A stretch of DNA of 64,000 nt from Pseudomonadota bacterium (GCA_020161855.1 JAIUNJ010000006.1:62001-126000); one strand, 5' to 3'; shown: positions 1-8,389, numbered from the stretch's first letter. Translations and numbers: made by a program. Notes: generated by a model from the letters alone, not told the origin.

Positions 1-330
1 GAAGTCGCCCGCGTCGTCCGTTCCCGCGTGGTGAACCCGAAATGGATCGATGGGGTGAAACGCCACGGCTACAAGGGCGCCTTCGAGATCGCCGCCACCG
101 TCGACTACATGTTCGCCTTTGCCGCCACGGCAGACGCGGTGAAATCGCATCACTTCGACCTCGCCTACGACGCCTATCTGGCCGACGATCACACACGCGA
201 ATTCCTCGCGCAGAACAATCCCCATGCCCTCAGGGAGATCGCCGCGCGCCTCGAGGAAGCCATTGCCCGCGGCCTCTGGCAACCCCGCCTCAATTCCACC
301 TATGATCGGCTGAAGGACCTGCAGCGATGA
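1..330 (+). CDS. cobN: cobaltochelatase subunit CobN, C-terminal fragment (5' end outside window)
   Basis: This is the carboxy-terminal end, about 109 codons open from base 1, of the large subunit of the ATP-dependent cobaltochelatase. With CobS and CobT that enzyme inserts cobalt into hydrogenobyrinic acid a,c-diamide. The visible part carries the conserved tail of the CobN/BchH/ChlH family (NPKWIDGVKRHGYKGAFE, then FAFAATADAV). Its TGA stop overlaps the ATG of cobO in an ATGA arrangement, so the two are translationally coupled in a cobalamin operon. Calling it CobN rather than a magnesium-chelatase H subunit rests on the cob neighbours. cobS and cobT are not in the window. Confidence 0.87.
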   Translation, partial: EVARVVRSRVVNPKWIDGVKRHGYKGAFEIAATVDYMFAFAATADAVKSHHFDLAYDAYLADDHTREFLAQNNPHALREIAARLEEAIARGLWQPRLNSTYDRLKDLQR

Positions 331-941
331 CCGAAGAAACAGAACACGACCTCGCCCGCCACCATGAGAAGATGGCCAAGAAGAAGGCCGCCCGCGACAA
401 GATCATGGCCGGTAAGACCATCGAGCGCGGATTGCTGATCGTCCACACCGGCAAAGGCAAGGGCAAGTCGACGGCAGCCTTCGGCATGGTCTTCCGCTGC
501 ATCGGCCACGGCTTCAAGTCCGGCGTCATCCAGTTCATCAAGGGGGCCTGGAACACCGGCGAGCGCGGCGTGCTTGAGAAATTCCCGGATCTCGTCACCA
601 TCAAGGCCATGGGCGAAGGCTTCACCTGGGAGACGCAGGATCGCGCCCGCGACATGGCCCATGCCCGCGCCGCCTGGGACGAGGCCAGGAAGATGATTGC
701 CGATCCGAGCTACAAGATGGTTCTGCTTGACGAGCTCAACATCGTGCTGCGCTACGACTACCTGCCGCTTGAGGAGGTTCTGGAGGTGTTGAAGTCGCGG
801 CCCATGGACAAACACATCGTCATCACCGGCCGCAATGCCCGCGAGGAAGTGATCGAACTTGCTGACCTGGTGACGGAGATGGAACAGGTGAAGCACCCAT
901 TCCGCTCTGGCGTAAAGGCCCAGGCCGGGATCGAATTCTAA
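327..941 (+). CDS. cobO: cob(I)yrinic acid a,c-diamide adenosyltransferase
   Basis: This 204-residue protein has the length and layout of the CobO/CobA/BtuR family, which transfers the adenosyl group of ATP to Co(I) corrinoids. A glycine-lysine-rich P-loop (TGKGKGKST) lies near residues 40-49. Later motifs VLLDELNIVLRYDYL and VITGRNAREEVIELADLVTEM are typical of the family. The start codon overlaps the cobN stop. The 3' end overlaps by four bases the end of a convergent gene on the other strand. As a cytoplasmic enzyme it would act after cobalt insertion, before amidation by CobQ. Confidence 0.95.
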   Translation: MTEETEHDLARHHEKMAKKKAARDKIMAGKTIERGLLIVHTGKGKGKSTAAFGMVFRCIGHGFKSGVIQFIKGAWNTGERGVLEKFPDLVTIKAMGEGFTWETQDRARDMAHARAAWDEARKMIADPSYKMVLLDELNIVLRYDYLPLEEVLEVLKSRPMDKHIVITGRNAREEVIELADLVTEMEQVKHPFRSGVKAQAGIEF

Positions 942-1426
942 CTGCAGGCCGCCGCAGGGCCGTCCTTGAGCGAGCTTGCCAGCCGGGATACGACGGCATC
1001 ATAATTCTGCTTCTGGTCGGCCGGGTACTCGATACGGAAATTGACCGACAGCGTGCCTTTGCAGGCGCTCAGACTCTTCGCGTAGACGATGCGGCCGTCC
1101 TTGCTGCCGGAATAGATCAGTGAACTGCCGTCATCCGAGCGCTTCACATAGCTGATCTGCCACAACTGCCCGATCTCGCCGTCCAGCCGGTCGTCAGCCT
1201 CGTCGGCAAAGCTGTCAGCGGTCACGTGAGTGCCCCAGACCAGCAACTCCGCATCACCGCCGGTTGTATGATAGGTCAGGCCGTCGCCGTTCTCTGGCTC
1301 AGGCACATCATTCACGAAGCCCGGCGGAATATCGATTTCCACGCCAAAACGGGCATTCTGGTAATGCGACCAATCGGATGCGAAGGCGGCAGTTGTACCG
1401 AGAAAGAAGACAAGCAGGAAGCGCAT
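938..1426 (-). CDS. hypothetical exported protein
   Basis: This encodes about 162 residues beginning with a short hydrophobic signal peptide (MRFLLVFFLGTTAAFA, cleavage expected before SDW). The mature part is a small, probably periplasmic domain (FGVEIDIPPGF, then DAELLVWGTHV) with Cys residues near the end. An in-frame TTG five codons upstream (1441) is possible, but the ATG at 1426 places the signal peptide at the very N-terminus and was preferred. It is convergent with cobO and probably unrelated to cobalamin synthesis. I do not recognise a characterised family. Confidence 0.7.
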   Translation of the reverse strand: MRFLLVFFLGTTAAFASDWSHYQNARFGVEIDIPPGFVNDVPEPENGDGLTYHTTGGDAELLVWGTHVTADSFADEADDRLDGEIGQLWQISYVKRSDDGSSLIYSGSKDGRIVYAKSLSACKGTLSVNFRIEYPADQKQNYDAVVSRLASSLKDGPAAACS

Positions 1427-1648
1427 GGCCCTAGCTATCAACAGCGACGCAATTGCTCAAGCACAAGTCGCCCAAATCCTTGACGCTGCCACGGCCCGCG
1501 CCTAGCAAAGATGGCAAGCAGCGCCCCAAGATCGACGGGGCTGAGAGCGACTCCGGTGCGGCCGACCCATGGCGGGGCCAACTCCGGAAGCTGCCTTTCC
1601 CCGTAAGTGCACGGGCGGCGTTGTGTTGCGTTGGGAAAGGCATTGAGT

Positions 1649-2689
1649 ATGTCAGGAAAGCTTGGAGTCATGCTGTGCGGCCATGGAAGCCGGGATCGCG
1701 ATGCGGTCAAGGAGTTTGCCGTGCTCGCCGGGCATCTCAAGAAGCGCCTGCCGCAATATCCGGTTGAGTTCGGCTATCTGGAATTTGCCACGCCCATCAT
1801 CCGCGAAAGCCTCGACAAGCTGAGAGCTGGCGGCGCCGAACGCATCCTCGCCGTACCGGGCATGCTCTTCGCAGCGGGCCATGCCAAGAACGACATTCCT
1901 TCCGTTCTCAACACCTATGCGGCGCAGAACAACATCACCATCAACTACGGCAAGGAACTCGGTATTGATCCCCGCATGCTGCGGGCCGCCGGAGACCGCA
2001 TCGCCGAGGCCATCCAGGCGGCGGGCGACCACGTCTCGAAACATGAAACCCTGCTCGTCGTCGTCGGGCGCGGCGCGTCGGATCCCGATGCCAATTCCAA
2101 TGTCGCCAAGGTCATGCGCATGCTGTGGGAAGGCTTCGGCTTCGGTTGGGGCGAGACGGCCTATTCCGGCGTTACCTTCCCGCTGGTGGAGCCGGCACTG
2201 GAGCATTGCGCCAAGCTCGGCTTCAAGCGCATCATCGTCTTTCCGTATTTCCTGTTCACCGGCATTCTCGTGCAGCGCATCTATGATGCGACCGATGCCG
2301 TGGCGGCCCGGCACCCCGGCATCGAATTCGTCAAGGCGCCTTATCTCAACGATCACCCGGCAGTGATCGACACCTTCATCGAACGTGTCGAACAGATCCT
2401 GACGGGCGACGTCGCCATGAATTGCCAGCTCTGCAAATACCGCACCCAGGTGCTGGGCTTCGAAGCGGAAGTCGGCGCCGTGCAGGAAAGCCATCATCAT
2501 CATGTGGAGGGCATCGGCACCTCCGATGAAAGCGCACCGGCAACAGAAGGTCCCTTCGCGCTCGTCGACCGGCCGACCCATACCCATGGGCACGGACATC
2601 ATCACCACCATGATCACGACCACAGCCATACGCACACACCCTACCCTCACGCCGATCATCCTTTGGGCCCAAGGACCTTGAAATCATGA
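1649..2689 (+). CDS. cbiX: sirohydrochlorin cobaltochelatase CbiX, long form with Fe-S motif and His-rich tail
   Basis: The protein has 346 residues. The N-terminal half is a CbiX/SirB domain with the expected histidines (GHGSRDRDA near residue 10 and FAAGHAKNDIP near 75). The second half repeats the fold but has lost them (GRGASDPDAN in place of GHGS). Residues 257-262 read MNCQLC, matching the MXCXXC motif of long CbiX proteins that bind an iron-sulfur cluster. The last 40 residues are extremely His-rich, as in metal-storage tails. CbiX inserts cobalt early, into sirohydrochlorin. The ATG at 1649 follows a good ribosome site (GGGAAAGG at 1633-1640). The stop overlaps the next ATG. Confidence 0.92.
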   Translation: MSGKLGVMLCGHGSRDRDAVKEFAVLAGHLKKRLPQYPVEFGYLEFATPIIRESLDKLRAGGAERILAVPGMLFAAGHAKNDIPSVLNTYAAQNNITINYGKELGIDPRMLRAAGDRIAEAIQAAGDHVSKHETLLVVVGRGASDPDANSNVAKVMRMLWEGFGFGWGETAYSGVTFPLVEPALEHCAKLGFKRIIVFPYFLFTGILVQRIYDATDAVAARHPGIEFVKAPYLNDHPAVIDTFIERVEQILTGDVAMNCQLCKYRTQVLGFEAEVGAVQESHHHHVEGIGTSDESAPATEGPFALVDRPTHTHGHGHHHHHDHDHSHTHTPYPHADHPLGPRTLKS

Positions 2690-3312
2690 ACACATATCTC
2701 AAAGATCCGGACGCCATCTACGAACAATCCTTTTCGTCGATTGAAGCCGAGGCAGATCTTTCGCTTATCCCGACGGCGGCACGGCCCATCGCCGTTCGCG
2801 TGATCCACGCCTGCGGCATGACCGAGGTTGCCCGCAATCTCATCTTCTCGCCCGACTTCGTTTCCGAGGCCCAGACGGCCCTGGCGCGCGGCTGCAAGAT
2901 TTTCGTCGATGCCGAGATGGTGCGGCATGGCATCATGCAGCGCCTGCTGCCGGACCGCGAACGCATCATCTGCACGCTCAACGATCCTGCCATCAAGAAC
3001 CTGTCGCGGGAACTCGTCACCACGCGTTCAGCCGCCGCCGTTGAACTCTGGAAGCCCGAACTTGCAGGCAGCATCGTCGTGATCGGCAATGCACCGACAG
3101 CACTCTTCCATCTTCTCGATATGATCGACGCGGGTGGCCCGAAGCCTGCGGCCATCGTCGGCTTCCCTGTCGGCTTCGTCGGTGCTGCCGAAAGCAAGGA
3201 TCTGCTGATCACCCGGGCGCGCGGCATTCCTTTTGCGGCACTGCGTGGCCGCCAAGGCGGCTCCGCCATGGCCGCAGCCGTTATCAACGCCCTGCTGAGC
3301 GGACAGGAATGA
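2686..3312 (+). CDS. cobH: precorrin-8X methylmutase
   Basis: This is a 208-residue CobH/CbiC protein, the family's usual length. It moves the C-11 methyl group to C-12 of the macrocycle, giving hydrogenobyrinate or cobyrinate. The active-site region VIHACGMTEVARNLIFSPDF includes the conserved histidine. Family motifs FVDAEMVRHGI and PTALFHLLDMI and the glycine-rich GFPVGFVGAAESKDLL are all present. The start overlaps the cbiX stop and the stop overlaps the cobL start by four bases, so translation is coupled through the operon. Confidence 0.96.
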   Translation: MNTYLKDPDAIYEQSFSSIEAEADLSLIPTAARPIAVRVIHACGMTEVARNLIFSPDFVSEAQTALARGCKIFVDAEMVRHGIMQRLLPDRERIICTLNDPAIKNLSRELVTTRSAAAVELWKPELAGSIVVIGNAPTALFHLLDMIDAGGPKPAAIVGFPVGFVGAAESKDLLITRARGIPFAALRGRQGGSAMAAAVINALLSGQE

Positions 3313-4514
3313 CGCCATGGCTCACCATCGTGGGCATCGGCGAGGATGGCTGGGACGGTCTCTTCGCGGCGGGCAGGCATGCGCTGTCTGAAGCCGAGAT
3401 CGTCATCGGCTCGCAGCGGACGCTCGCCATGCTGCCTGTTTCGGGAGCCGAACGCCTGGAATGGCCACAGCCCTTTGCAAAGGTTGTCGAGCAACTGAAA
3501 CCACTGCGCGGGCGCCGCACCGTAATGCTCGCCACCGGCGATCCAATGAATTTCGGTGCAGCCCGCAAGATCCTGACCTTCGTGCCCAAGGCGGAAGTGA
3601 CGATCGTGCCCCATCTCTCGGCCTTCTCGCTGGCCGCAGCGCGCCTGGGCTGGTCTATTCCCGATTGCGACTGTTTCACCATCCATGGCCGCCCGGCCGC
3701 CAATGTCGAAACTTTCATTCAGCCCGGGGCCCGGTTGCTGCTGCTCACCGAAGATGGCTCATCCATCGGCGAGGTCTGCCGCCGGCTGGTGGCCCGCGGT
3801 TTTCCCGAAAGCCAGGTGACGGTGCTTGAAAACATGGGCGGCCCCCATGAGGCGATCACAAGCTTTGCCGCGAGCAGTCCGCCGCGCAAGGACTGGTCGC
3901 CGCTCAACAGCATGGCCGTTCACTGTATTGCGGGTACTGCTGCCAAGATCTGGCCGCGGGTGGCGGGCCTCCCGGATGAGGCTTTCACCCATGATGGCCA
4001 GCTTACCAAGCGCGAAGTGCGTGCCACAACACTGGCCGCATTGTCGCCCGCGCCAGACCAACTGCTCTGGGACGTTGGCGCAGGCTGCGGTTCCGTTGCC
4101 ATCGAATGGATGCGGTCTACGCGCGGCTGCGAAGCAATCGCCATCGAATCCGACGCGGGCCGCCGTGCGATGATCGTGGCCAATGCCGACCAGCTTGGCA
4201 CGCCACGGCTGAAGGTCATTGCGGGATCGGCGCCGGAAGCCCTCAAGGATCTGCCACGACCAGATGCCGTGTTCATTGGAGGTGGCGTGGGCGTTCCCGG
4301 AGTCTTCGAGGCAGCATGGGATGCGCTGAAATCGGGCGGCCCGATGGTGGCCAATGTCGTGACCATCGAGGGGGAAATGCATCTCTATGACCTGCAGGAA
4401 AAACATGGTGGTGATCTGGTGAGGATCGAAGTTTCCATCCTCCACAGGATCGGCAAGCTCCGCGCCCTCAAGCCGCGCATGCCCGTGGTGCAATGGCGGA
4501 CGCGAAAGCCATGA
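3309..4514 (+). CDS. cobL: precorrin-6B C5,C15-methyltransferase (decarboxylating), CbiE-CbiT fusion
   Basis: This is a 401-residue bifunctional enzyme. The N-terminal half (about residues 1-205) is a CbiE-type tetrapyrrole methylase beginning WLTIVGIGEDGWDGL. The C-terminal half is a CbiT-type Rossmann methyltransferase with the SAM motif WDVGAGCGSVAIEW near residue 250. The protein methylates C-5 and C-15 and removes the acetate carboxyl at C-12. Separate CbiE and CbiT are common in anaerobic pathways, while the fusion is typical of Proteobacteria. It is translationally coupled to cobH and cobI by overlapping start and stop codons. Confidence 0.96.
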   Translation: MTPWLTIVGIGEDGWDGLFAAGRHALSEAEIVIGSQRTLAMLPVSGAERLEWPQPFAKVVEQLKPLRGRRTVMLATGDPMNFGAARKILTFVPKAEVTIVPHLSAFSLAAARLGWSIPDCDCFTIHGRPAANVETFIQPGARLLLLTEDGSSIGEVCRRLVARGFPESQVTVLENMGGPHEAITSFAASSPPRKDWSPLNSMAVHCIAGTAAKIWPRVAGLPDEAFTHDGQLTKREVRATTLAALSPAPDQLLWDVGAGCGSVAIEWMRSTRGCEAIAIESDAGRRAMIVANADQLGTPRLKVIAGSAPEALKDLPRPDAVFIGGGVGVPGVFEAAWDALKSGGPMVANVVTIEGEMHLYDLQEKHGGDLVRIEVSILHRIGKLRALKPRMPVVQWRTRKP

Positions 4515-5197
4515 GCGGTATTCTCTACGGCGTGGGTGTCGGCCCCGGCGATCCGGAGCTGATGACCGTCAAGGCCTGGCGCCTGATCTCGACAGCGCGC
4601 GTCGTCGCCTATCTGGCCGCCAATGGCAGCGACAGCACGGCGCGAAGCATCGCAGCGCCCTTCATTGCCGAAGACGCGGCCGAGATCGCCATCGACATGC
4701 CGATGCGCGTCGAGCGCGAGCCGGCGCAGGCAGCCTATGATGCCGGTGCGGCGCAGATCGCAGAACGCCTCTCGCGCGGCGAGGATGTCGTGATGCTGTG
4801 CGAGGGCGATCCGTTCTTCTACGGAAGCTTCATGTATGTTTTTGAGCGGCTTGCCGCCCGGTTCAAGACGGTGGTCGTGCCCGGCGTAACCTCGGTGACG
4901 GCTTCAGCAGCTGAACTCGCGACACCGCTCTGCGCCCGTGACGATGTACTCAAGGTCCTGCCTGCCACCCTGCCGATCGACCGGCTGCGCGAAGAATTGC
5001 TCACCGCGCAATCGGCAGCGATCATCAAGGCCGGCCGCCACTTCGGCAAGGTGAAGCAGGTACTCGGCGCGCTTGATCTGATCACCCGCGCCACGGCGAT
5101 CTCCAAGGCAACCCATCAGGATCAGTTGATCCGCAAGGTCGCCGACATTGCCGAGGACAGCCTGCCCTACTTCACCACCATCATCGTGAAAGTCTGA
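4511..5197 (+). CDS. cobI: precorrin-2 C20-methyltransferase
   Basis: This 228-residue SAM-dependent tetrapyrrole methylase has the GVGVGPGDPELMTVKA N-terminal loop and the CEGDPFFYGSFMYVF motif characteristic of CobI/CbiL. It adds the C-20 methyl group to precorrin-2 or its cobalt form. An upstream in-frame ATG exists at 4493, but the ATG at 4511 overlaps the cobL stop in the ATGA pattern used throughout this operon and removes a non-conserved extension, so it was chosen. The next gene starts three bases after the stop. Confidence 0.95.
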   Translation: MSGILYGVGVGPGDPELMTVKAWRLISTARVVAYLAANGSDSTARSIAAPFIAEDAAEIAIDMPMRVEREPAQAAYDAGAAQIAERLSRGEDVVMLCEGDPFFYGSFMYVFERLAARFKTVVVPGVTSVTASAAELATPLCARDDVLKVLPATLPIDRLREELLTAQSAAIIKAGRHFGKVKQVLGALDLITRATAISKATHQDQLIRKVADIAEDSLPYFTTIIVKV

Positions 5198-5199
5198 TC

Positions 5200-6906
5200 T
5201 TGCCCAAAAGACCGATCGCCATCTTCGTCCTTGGCCCTTCGGCCCTGCCTGTTGCGGACAAGATCAAATCATCCGTCGGCGGACTGATCCATGGCCCGCA
5301 TGGCCTCGCGGGATGCGACAGACATTTCGAGAAGGCAACCCACGCCATCGCACTGGCCTTCAGGACGGGAAGCGCGGTTGTCGGCGTGTGCGCCTCCGGC
5401 ATCCTCGTTCGTTCCATCGCGGCACAATTGCGAGACAAGCAGCTTGAGGCGCCCGTGATCTCGGTGGCAGAGGATGGCTCTTCCGTTGTCCCTCTTCTCG
5501 GCGGGCATCACGGGGCCAACGACCTTGCGCGCAAGATCGCCCTGGCAACCGGGGGGCATGCGGCCATCACCACGGCCAGTGATGTGGTGTTCAGCGAAGC
5601 TATGGATGAACCGGCGCAGGCGACGCTGGCAAACCCGGAAGACCACAAATCTGCAGCGGCAGCGCGGCTGCGCGGCGAAACCATCACGCAAGACATCACG
5701 ATCAACAGCAAACAGGGCAGCGCGCGGCATCTGGTCTATCACCCGTGGACACTGGCCGTTGGCATCGGTTGCGAGCGCGGCACCGATCCGGCCGAAGTGA
5801 AGATGCTGCTGGAGAATACGCTGGCATCCCACAACATCGCGGCACAATCGATCTGGCAATACGGGTCCATCGACCTCAAGGAGGATGAACCGGCCATCAC
5901 CCAGTTCGGCAATGTCCAGTTCTTCTCCGCCGAACAGCTGAAGGCCCAGTCTCCGCGCCTGACCGCACCTTCAGAGATCGTCGAGAAAGAGGTTGGCACG
6001 CCGGGCGTGGCGGAAGCCGCAGCCCTTGCCCTCGTTGGCGCAGAGGGAAAGCTGATCGTACCCAAGACCAAGAGCAAGCGGGCAACCATTGCCATTGCCG
6101 AGGCCAGGCGGCATGAAGATTTCATGGAGCACGCGGGCAAGCCGCGCGGCCATGTATCGGTCGTCGGTATCGGGCCGGGCTCGGCCGGGACGGTGACACC
6201 CGATGTCGATTTCGCGCTGTGGCAGGCGACGGACTGGGTTGGCTACTCGCTCTATCTCGATCTCGTCGAACACCTGCGCTCGAACCAGACGCGCCATGAT
6301 TTTCCGCTCGGTGATGAAGAGAAGCGCTGCCGCAAGGCCATTGCGCTGGCGCAGGACGGAAAGCGGGTGGCCCTCGTCTGCTCAGGCGATGCCGGAATCT
6401 ATGCCATGGCGGCCCTCGTCTATGAACTGATCGACCGCGAGCCCTGCCGCATTGCCGTCGAGGTTCATCCCGGCATTTCGGCGTTCCAGATGGCGAGCGC
6501 CCGGGCCGGCGCGATGATCGGCCATGATTTCTGCTGCATCTCGCTGTCCGACCTGCTGACGCCGTGGGACGCAATCGAGCGCCGCATCAAGGCGGCGGCG
6601 GAGGGAGACTTCGTGATCTCGTTCTACAATCCGCGCTCCCTCAAGCGCACCGACCAGATCGGCAAGGCCTTCGCAATGCTGAAGCCGCATCGCAACCCGG
6701 ACACGCCCGTGGTGCTGGCCTCGAACCTCGGGCGGCCGGAGGAGAAGGTCCGCATCATCCGCTTCGATGAATTCAAGCCGGAGGATGTGGACATGCTGAC
6801 CCTGGTGATGGTCGGCTCAACGCAATCGAAGGCCTTCAAGCGCGGCGACGGCCAGACCTACGCCTATACACCGCGCGGCTACGCCAAGAAGATGGGACCA
6901 GCATGA
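5200..6906 (+). CDS. cbiG-cobJ: CbiG (cobalt-precorrin-5A hydrolase) fused to CobJ/CbiH (C17-methyltransferase)
   Basis: This is a 568-residue two-domain protein. Residues 1 to about 315 match full-length CbiG: an N-terminal segment with HGPHGLAGCD, and a CobE-like C-terminal segment with AVGIGCERGTDPAEVKMLL. CbiG opens the delta-lactone in the cobalt-early pathway. From about residue 320 a CobJ/CbiH methylase begins (VVGIGPGSAGTVTPDV) and contains CSGDAGIYAMA and HPGISAFQMASARAGA; this domain performs C-17 methylation with ring contraction. The start is TTG at 5200, three bases after the cobI stop; no ATG gives a complete CbiG domain. No extra Fe-S domain is seen on CobJ. Confidence 0.93.
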   Translation: MPKRPIAIFVLGPSALPVADKIKSSVGGLIHGPHGLAGCDRHFEKATHAIALAFRTGSAVVGVCASGILVRSIAAQLRDKQLEAPVISVAEDGSSVVPLLGGHHGANDLARKIALATGGHAAITTASDVVFSEAMDEPAQATLANPEDHKSAAAARLRGETITQDITINSKQGSARHLVYHPWTLAVGIGCERGTDPAEVKMLLENTLASHNIAAQSIWQYGSIDLKEDEPAITQFGNVQFFSAEQLKAQSPRLTAPSEIVEKEVGTPGVAEAAALALVGAEGKLIVPKTKSKRATIAIAEARRHEDFMEHAGKPRGHVSVVGIGPGSAGTVTPDVDFALWQATDWVGYSLYLDLVEHLRSNQTRHDFPLGDEEKRCRKAIALAQDGKRVALVCSGDAGIYAMAALVYELIDREPCRIAVEVHPGISAFQMASARAGAMIGHDFCCISLSDLLTPWDAIERRIKAAAEGDFVISFYNPRSLKRTDQIGKAFAMLKPHRNPDTPVVLASNLGRPEEKVRIIRFDEFKPEDVDMLTLVMVGSTQSKAFKRGDGQTYAYTPRGYAKKMGPA

Positions 6907-7679
6907 CAGTGCATTTCATCGGTGCGGGACCGGGCGCACCCGACCTCATCACCATCCGGGGCCTGAAACTCATCCAGTCGTGTCCCGTCTGCCTCTATGC
7001 CGGATCGCTGGTGCCCGAGGAAATCGTGAAAGCGGCACCCGCAGGAGCCCGCGTGCTCGACACAGCACCCATGCACCTCGACGAGATCATCGCCGAGATG
7101 CAGATGGCCCACGCCAAGGGCGAGGATGTGGCGCGCGTGCATTCGGGCGATCCCTCCCTCTATGGCGCCATCGCCGAACAGATGCGCAGGCTCGACGCCC
7201 TCGGCATTGACTATGACGTGACACCCGGCGTGCCCGCCTTCGCGGCGGCGGCAGCGGCCCTCAAGACCGAGTTCACCCTGCCCGAGGTGGCGCAGACGGT
7301 GATCCTCACCCGCACCTCGATGCAATCCTCGGCCATGCCGCCGGGCGAAGAACTGGAGAAGCTCGGCGCCGCGAAGGCCACGCTGGCGATCCATCTTTCT
7401 GTGCGCAACATCCCGCATATCCAGCGCTCGCTGATCCCGCACTACGGCGAGGACTGCCCGGTGGTGGTGGCCTTCCGGGTGGGCTGGCCGGACGAGCAGT
7501 TCATCCACGGCACGCTGGCCGACATCGCCAAGAAGGTGCGGGCCGAAAAGCTGACGCGCACGGCGCTCATCCTCGTCGGCCACGTGCTGGGGCACCGGAC
7601 TTTCCGGGATTCAGCGCTTTACGACGCCGGGCATGAGCATATTCTCCGAAACAGGAAATCAATCAAAGAAAAATCTTGA
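6903..7679 (+). CDS. cobM: precorrin-4 C11-methyltransferase
   Basis: This is a 258-residue CobM/CbiF protein. It opens with the SAM-binding loop FIGAGPGAPDLITIRG and carries RVHSGDPSLYGAI and TPGVPAFAAAAAAL, all family hallmarks. It methylates C-11 of the ring-contracted intermediate. The ATG overlaps the cbiG-cobJ stop by four bases. It is the last gene of this co-directional cobalamin block. A new promoter-like element begins right at its stop codon (7676-7704), so the next gene is probably transcribed separately. Confidence 0.96.
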   Translation: MTVHFIGAGPGAPDLITIRGLKLIQSCPVCLYAGSLVPEEIVKAAPAGARVLDTAPMHLDEIIAEMQMAHAKGEDVARVHSGDPSLYGAIAEQMRRLDALGIDYDVTPGVPAFAAAAAALKTEFTLPEVAQTVILTRTSMQSSAMPPGEELEKLGAAKATLAIHLSVRNIPHIQRSLIPHYGEDCPVVVAFRVGWPDEQFIHGTLADIAKKVRAEKLTRTALILVGHVLGHRTFRDSALYDAGHEHILRNRKSIKEKS

Positions 7680-7704
7680 CAACAGTCCTATTAAGGACTA
7701 AATG
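7676..7704 (+). promoter_or_regulatory. promoter-like element with 16-bp palindromic operator
   Basis: TTGACA at 7676-7681 is a perfect -35 hexamer. Three bases further is a perfect inverted repeat, AGTCCT-ATTA-AGGACT (7684-7699), which would occupy the spacer. The -10 region is weak (TAAATG at 7699-7704). A palindrome in this position suggests a dimeric repressor such as an Rrf2 or MarR family protein, but the regulator is not identifiable. It would control the small gene at 7828. No T-tract follows, so it is unlikely to be a terminator. Confidence 0.5.
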
Positions 7705-7827
7705 CAGGATGTTCGCCAGAAATGGCAAACCTGCTGATTGACATTGTTAAGCATTTTCCGGGCGCGCGAAGAGCCCTTAACCGTTTCGCCAAGGCCGCAG
7801 AGGCAGGATGGCTTGCGAGGAGCCATC

Positions 7828-8310
7828 ATGTCACAGAGCACCATCGACCTTGACCAGCTTGTCCAGGATTGCCGGACGGCGCTCGCCAGCACGGAGGAAG
7901 GCGGCCCCTGCCCGCCCGAGACCACCATGCGCGAACGCTTCTTCGAGCTGCTCGTGCTGAGCCTCGGCAACCTCTACAACAAGACCCCAGTGGCGGCCGC
8001 TCTCTTCGACCGCACGACCATGCTGCGCGTGACCACCGGCATGGATGACAATGACGCGGGCAAGCTTACCGGGCGCGGCGAGGACTGGCTGCGGCTCGAG
8101 GGCATCTTCCGCCAGCAGGACGGCCAGAAGGCCTACTACCTGACACGGCCGGCGCTGGCCGTGCTTTCAACGATCACCAGCACGGGCACGCTGGGCGATG
8201 TGCTCGATGCGCTGCTGCTGCGCTACCAGCAAGCCATGCCGACGCCGGAGATCCGCAAGTCAGCGCGCATGCTGGGTGCCTATTTCCTTAGCCGCGTGGC
8301 ACGGAGCTGA
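7828..8310 (+). CDS. conserved hypothetical protein, possibly regulated
   Basis: This encodes 160 residues. The ATG at 7828 is preceded by a strong site (GCGAGGAGCC at 7815-7824), the same leader sequence used by the two FG-GAP genes downstream. The ORF could extend to 7738, but that extension would begin close to the palindromic promoter and has no good ribosome site. The protein is soluble and largely helical by composition (MRERFFELLVLSLGNLYNK, LYFxRxxR-like end AYFLSRVARS). No known domain or catalytic motif was recognised. It is separated from cobM by about 150 bases holding the palindrome. Confidence 0.6.
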   Translation: MSQSTIDLDQLVQDCRTALASTEEGGPCPPETTMRERFFELLVLSLGNLYNKTPVAAALFDRTTMLRVTTGMDDNDAGKLTGRGEDWLRLEGIFRQQDGQKAYYLTRPALAVLSTITSTGTLGDVLDALLLRYQQAMPTPEIRKSARMLGAYFLSRVARS

Positions 8311-8370
8311 CGGCACCAACACAGGCGCATTCGCCTCTCTGAAGGCTATCCATCCACTATTGCTAGGTTT

Positions 8371-8389
8371 TATTTGAATCAACTTGCAA
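8371..8389 (+). promoter_or_regulatory. conserved upstream element of FG-GAP/RTX gene 1
   Basis: The 19-nt sequence TATTTGAATCAACTTGCAA lies 96 bases before the start codon of the first large FG-GAP gene. The second copy of the gene has the same element with two mismatches at almost the same distance (11647-11665). Conservation at fixed spacing suggests a shared promoter or operator duplicated with the gene. Confidence 0.4.

Noticed and set aside
1441-1648. Possible cobalamin riboswitch before cbiX
   Set aside because: GGTG, GCCA and GGAAG-like fragments occur, but not in the order of the riboswitch core, and no clear B12 box (AGCCAGGAGACC) was found.
1438-1740. Minus-strand ORF with a GNAT-like ending
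   Set aside because: Its start lies inside cbiX, it has no ribosome site, and only a short segment looks like an acetyltransferase; at most it is a decayed remnant.
1652-2659. 335-codon ORF antisense to cbiX
   Set aside because: It is a mirror of the His-rich and GC-rich cbiX sequence and lacks any domain.
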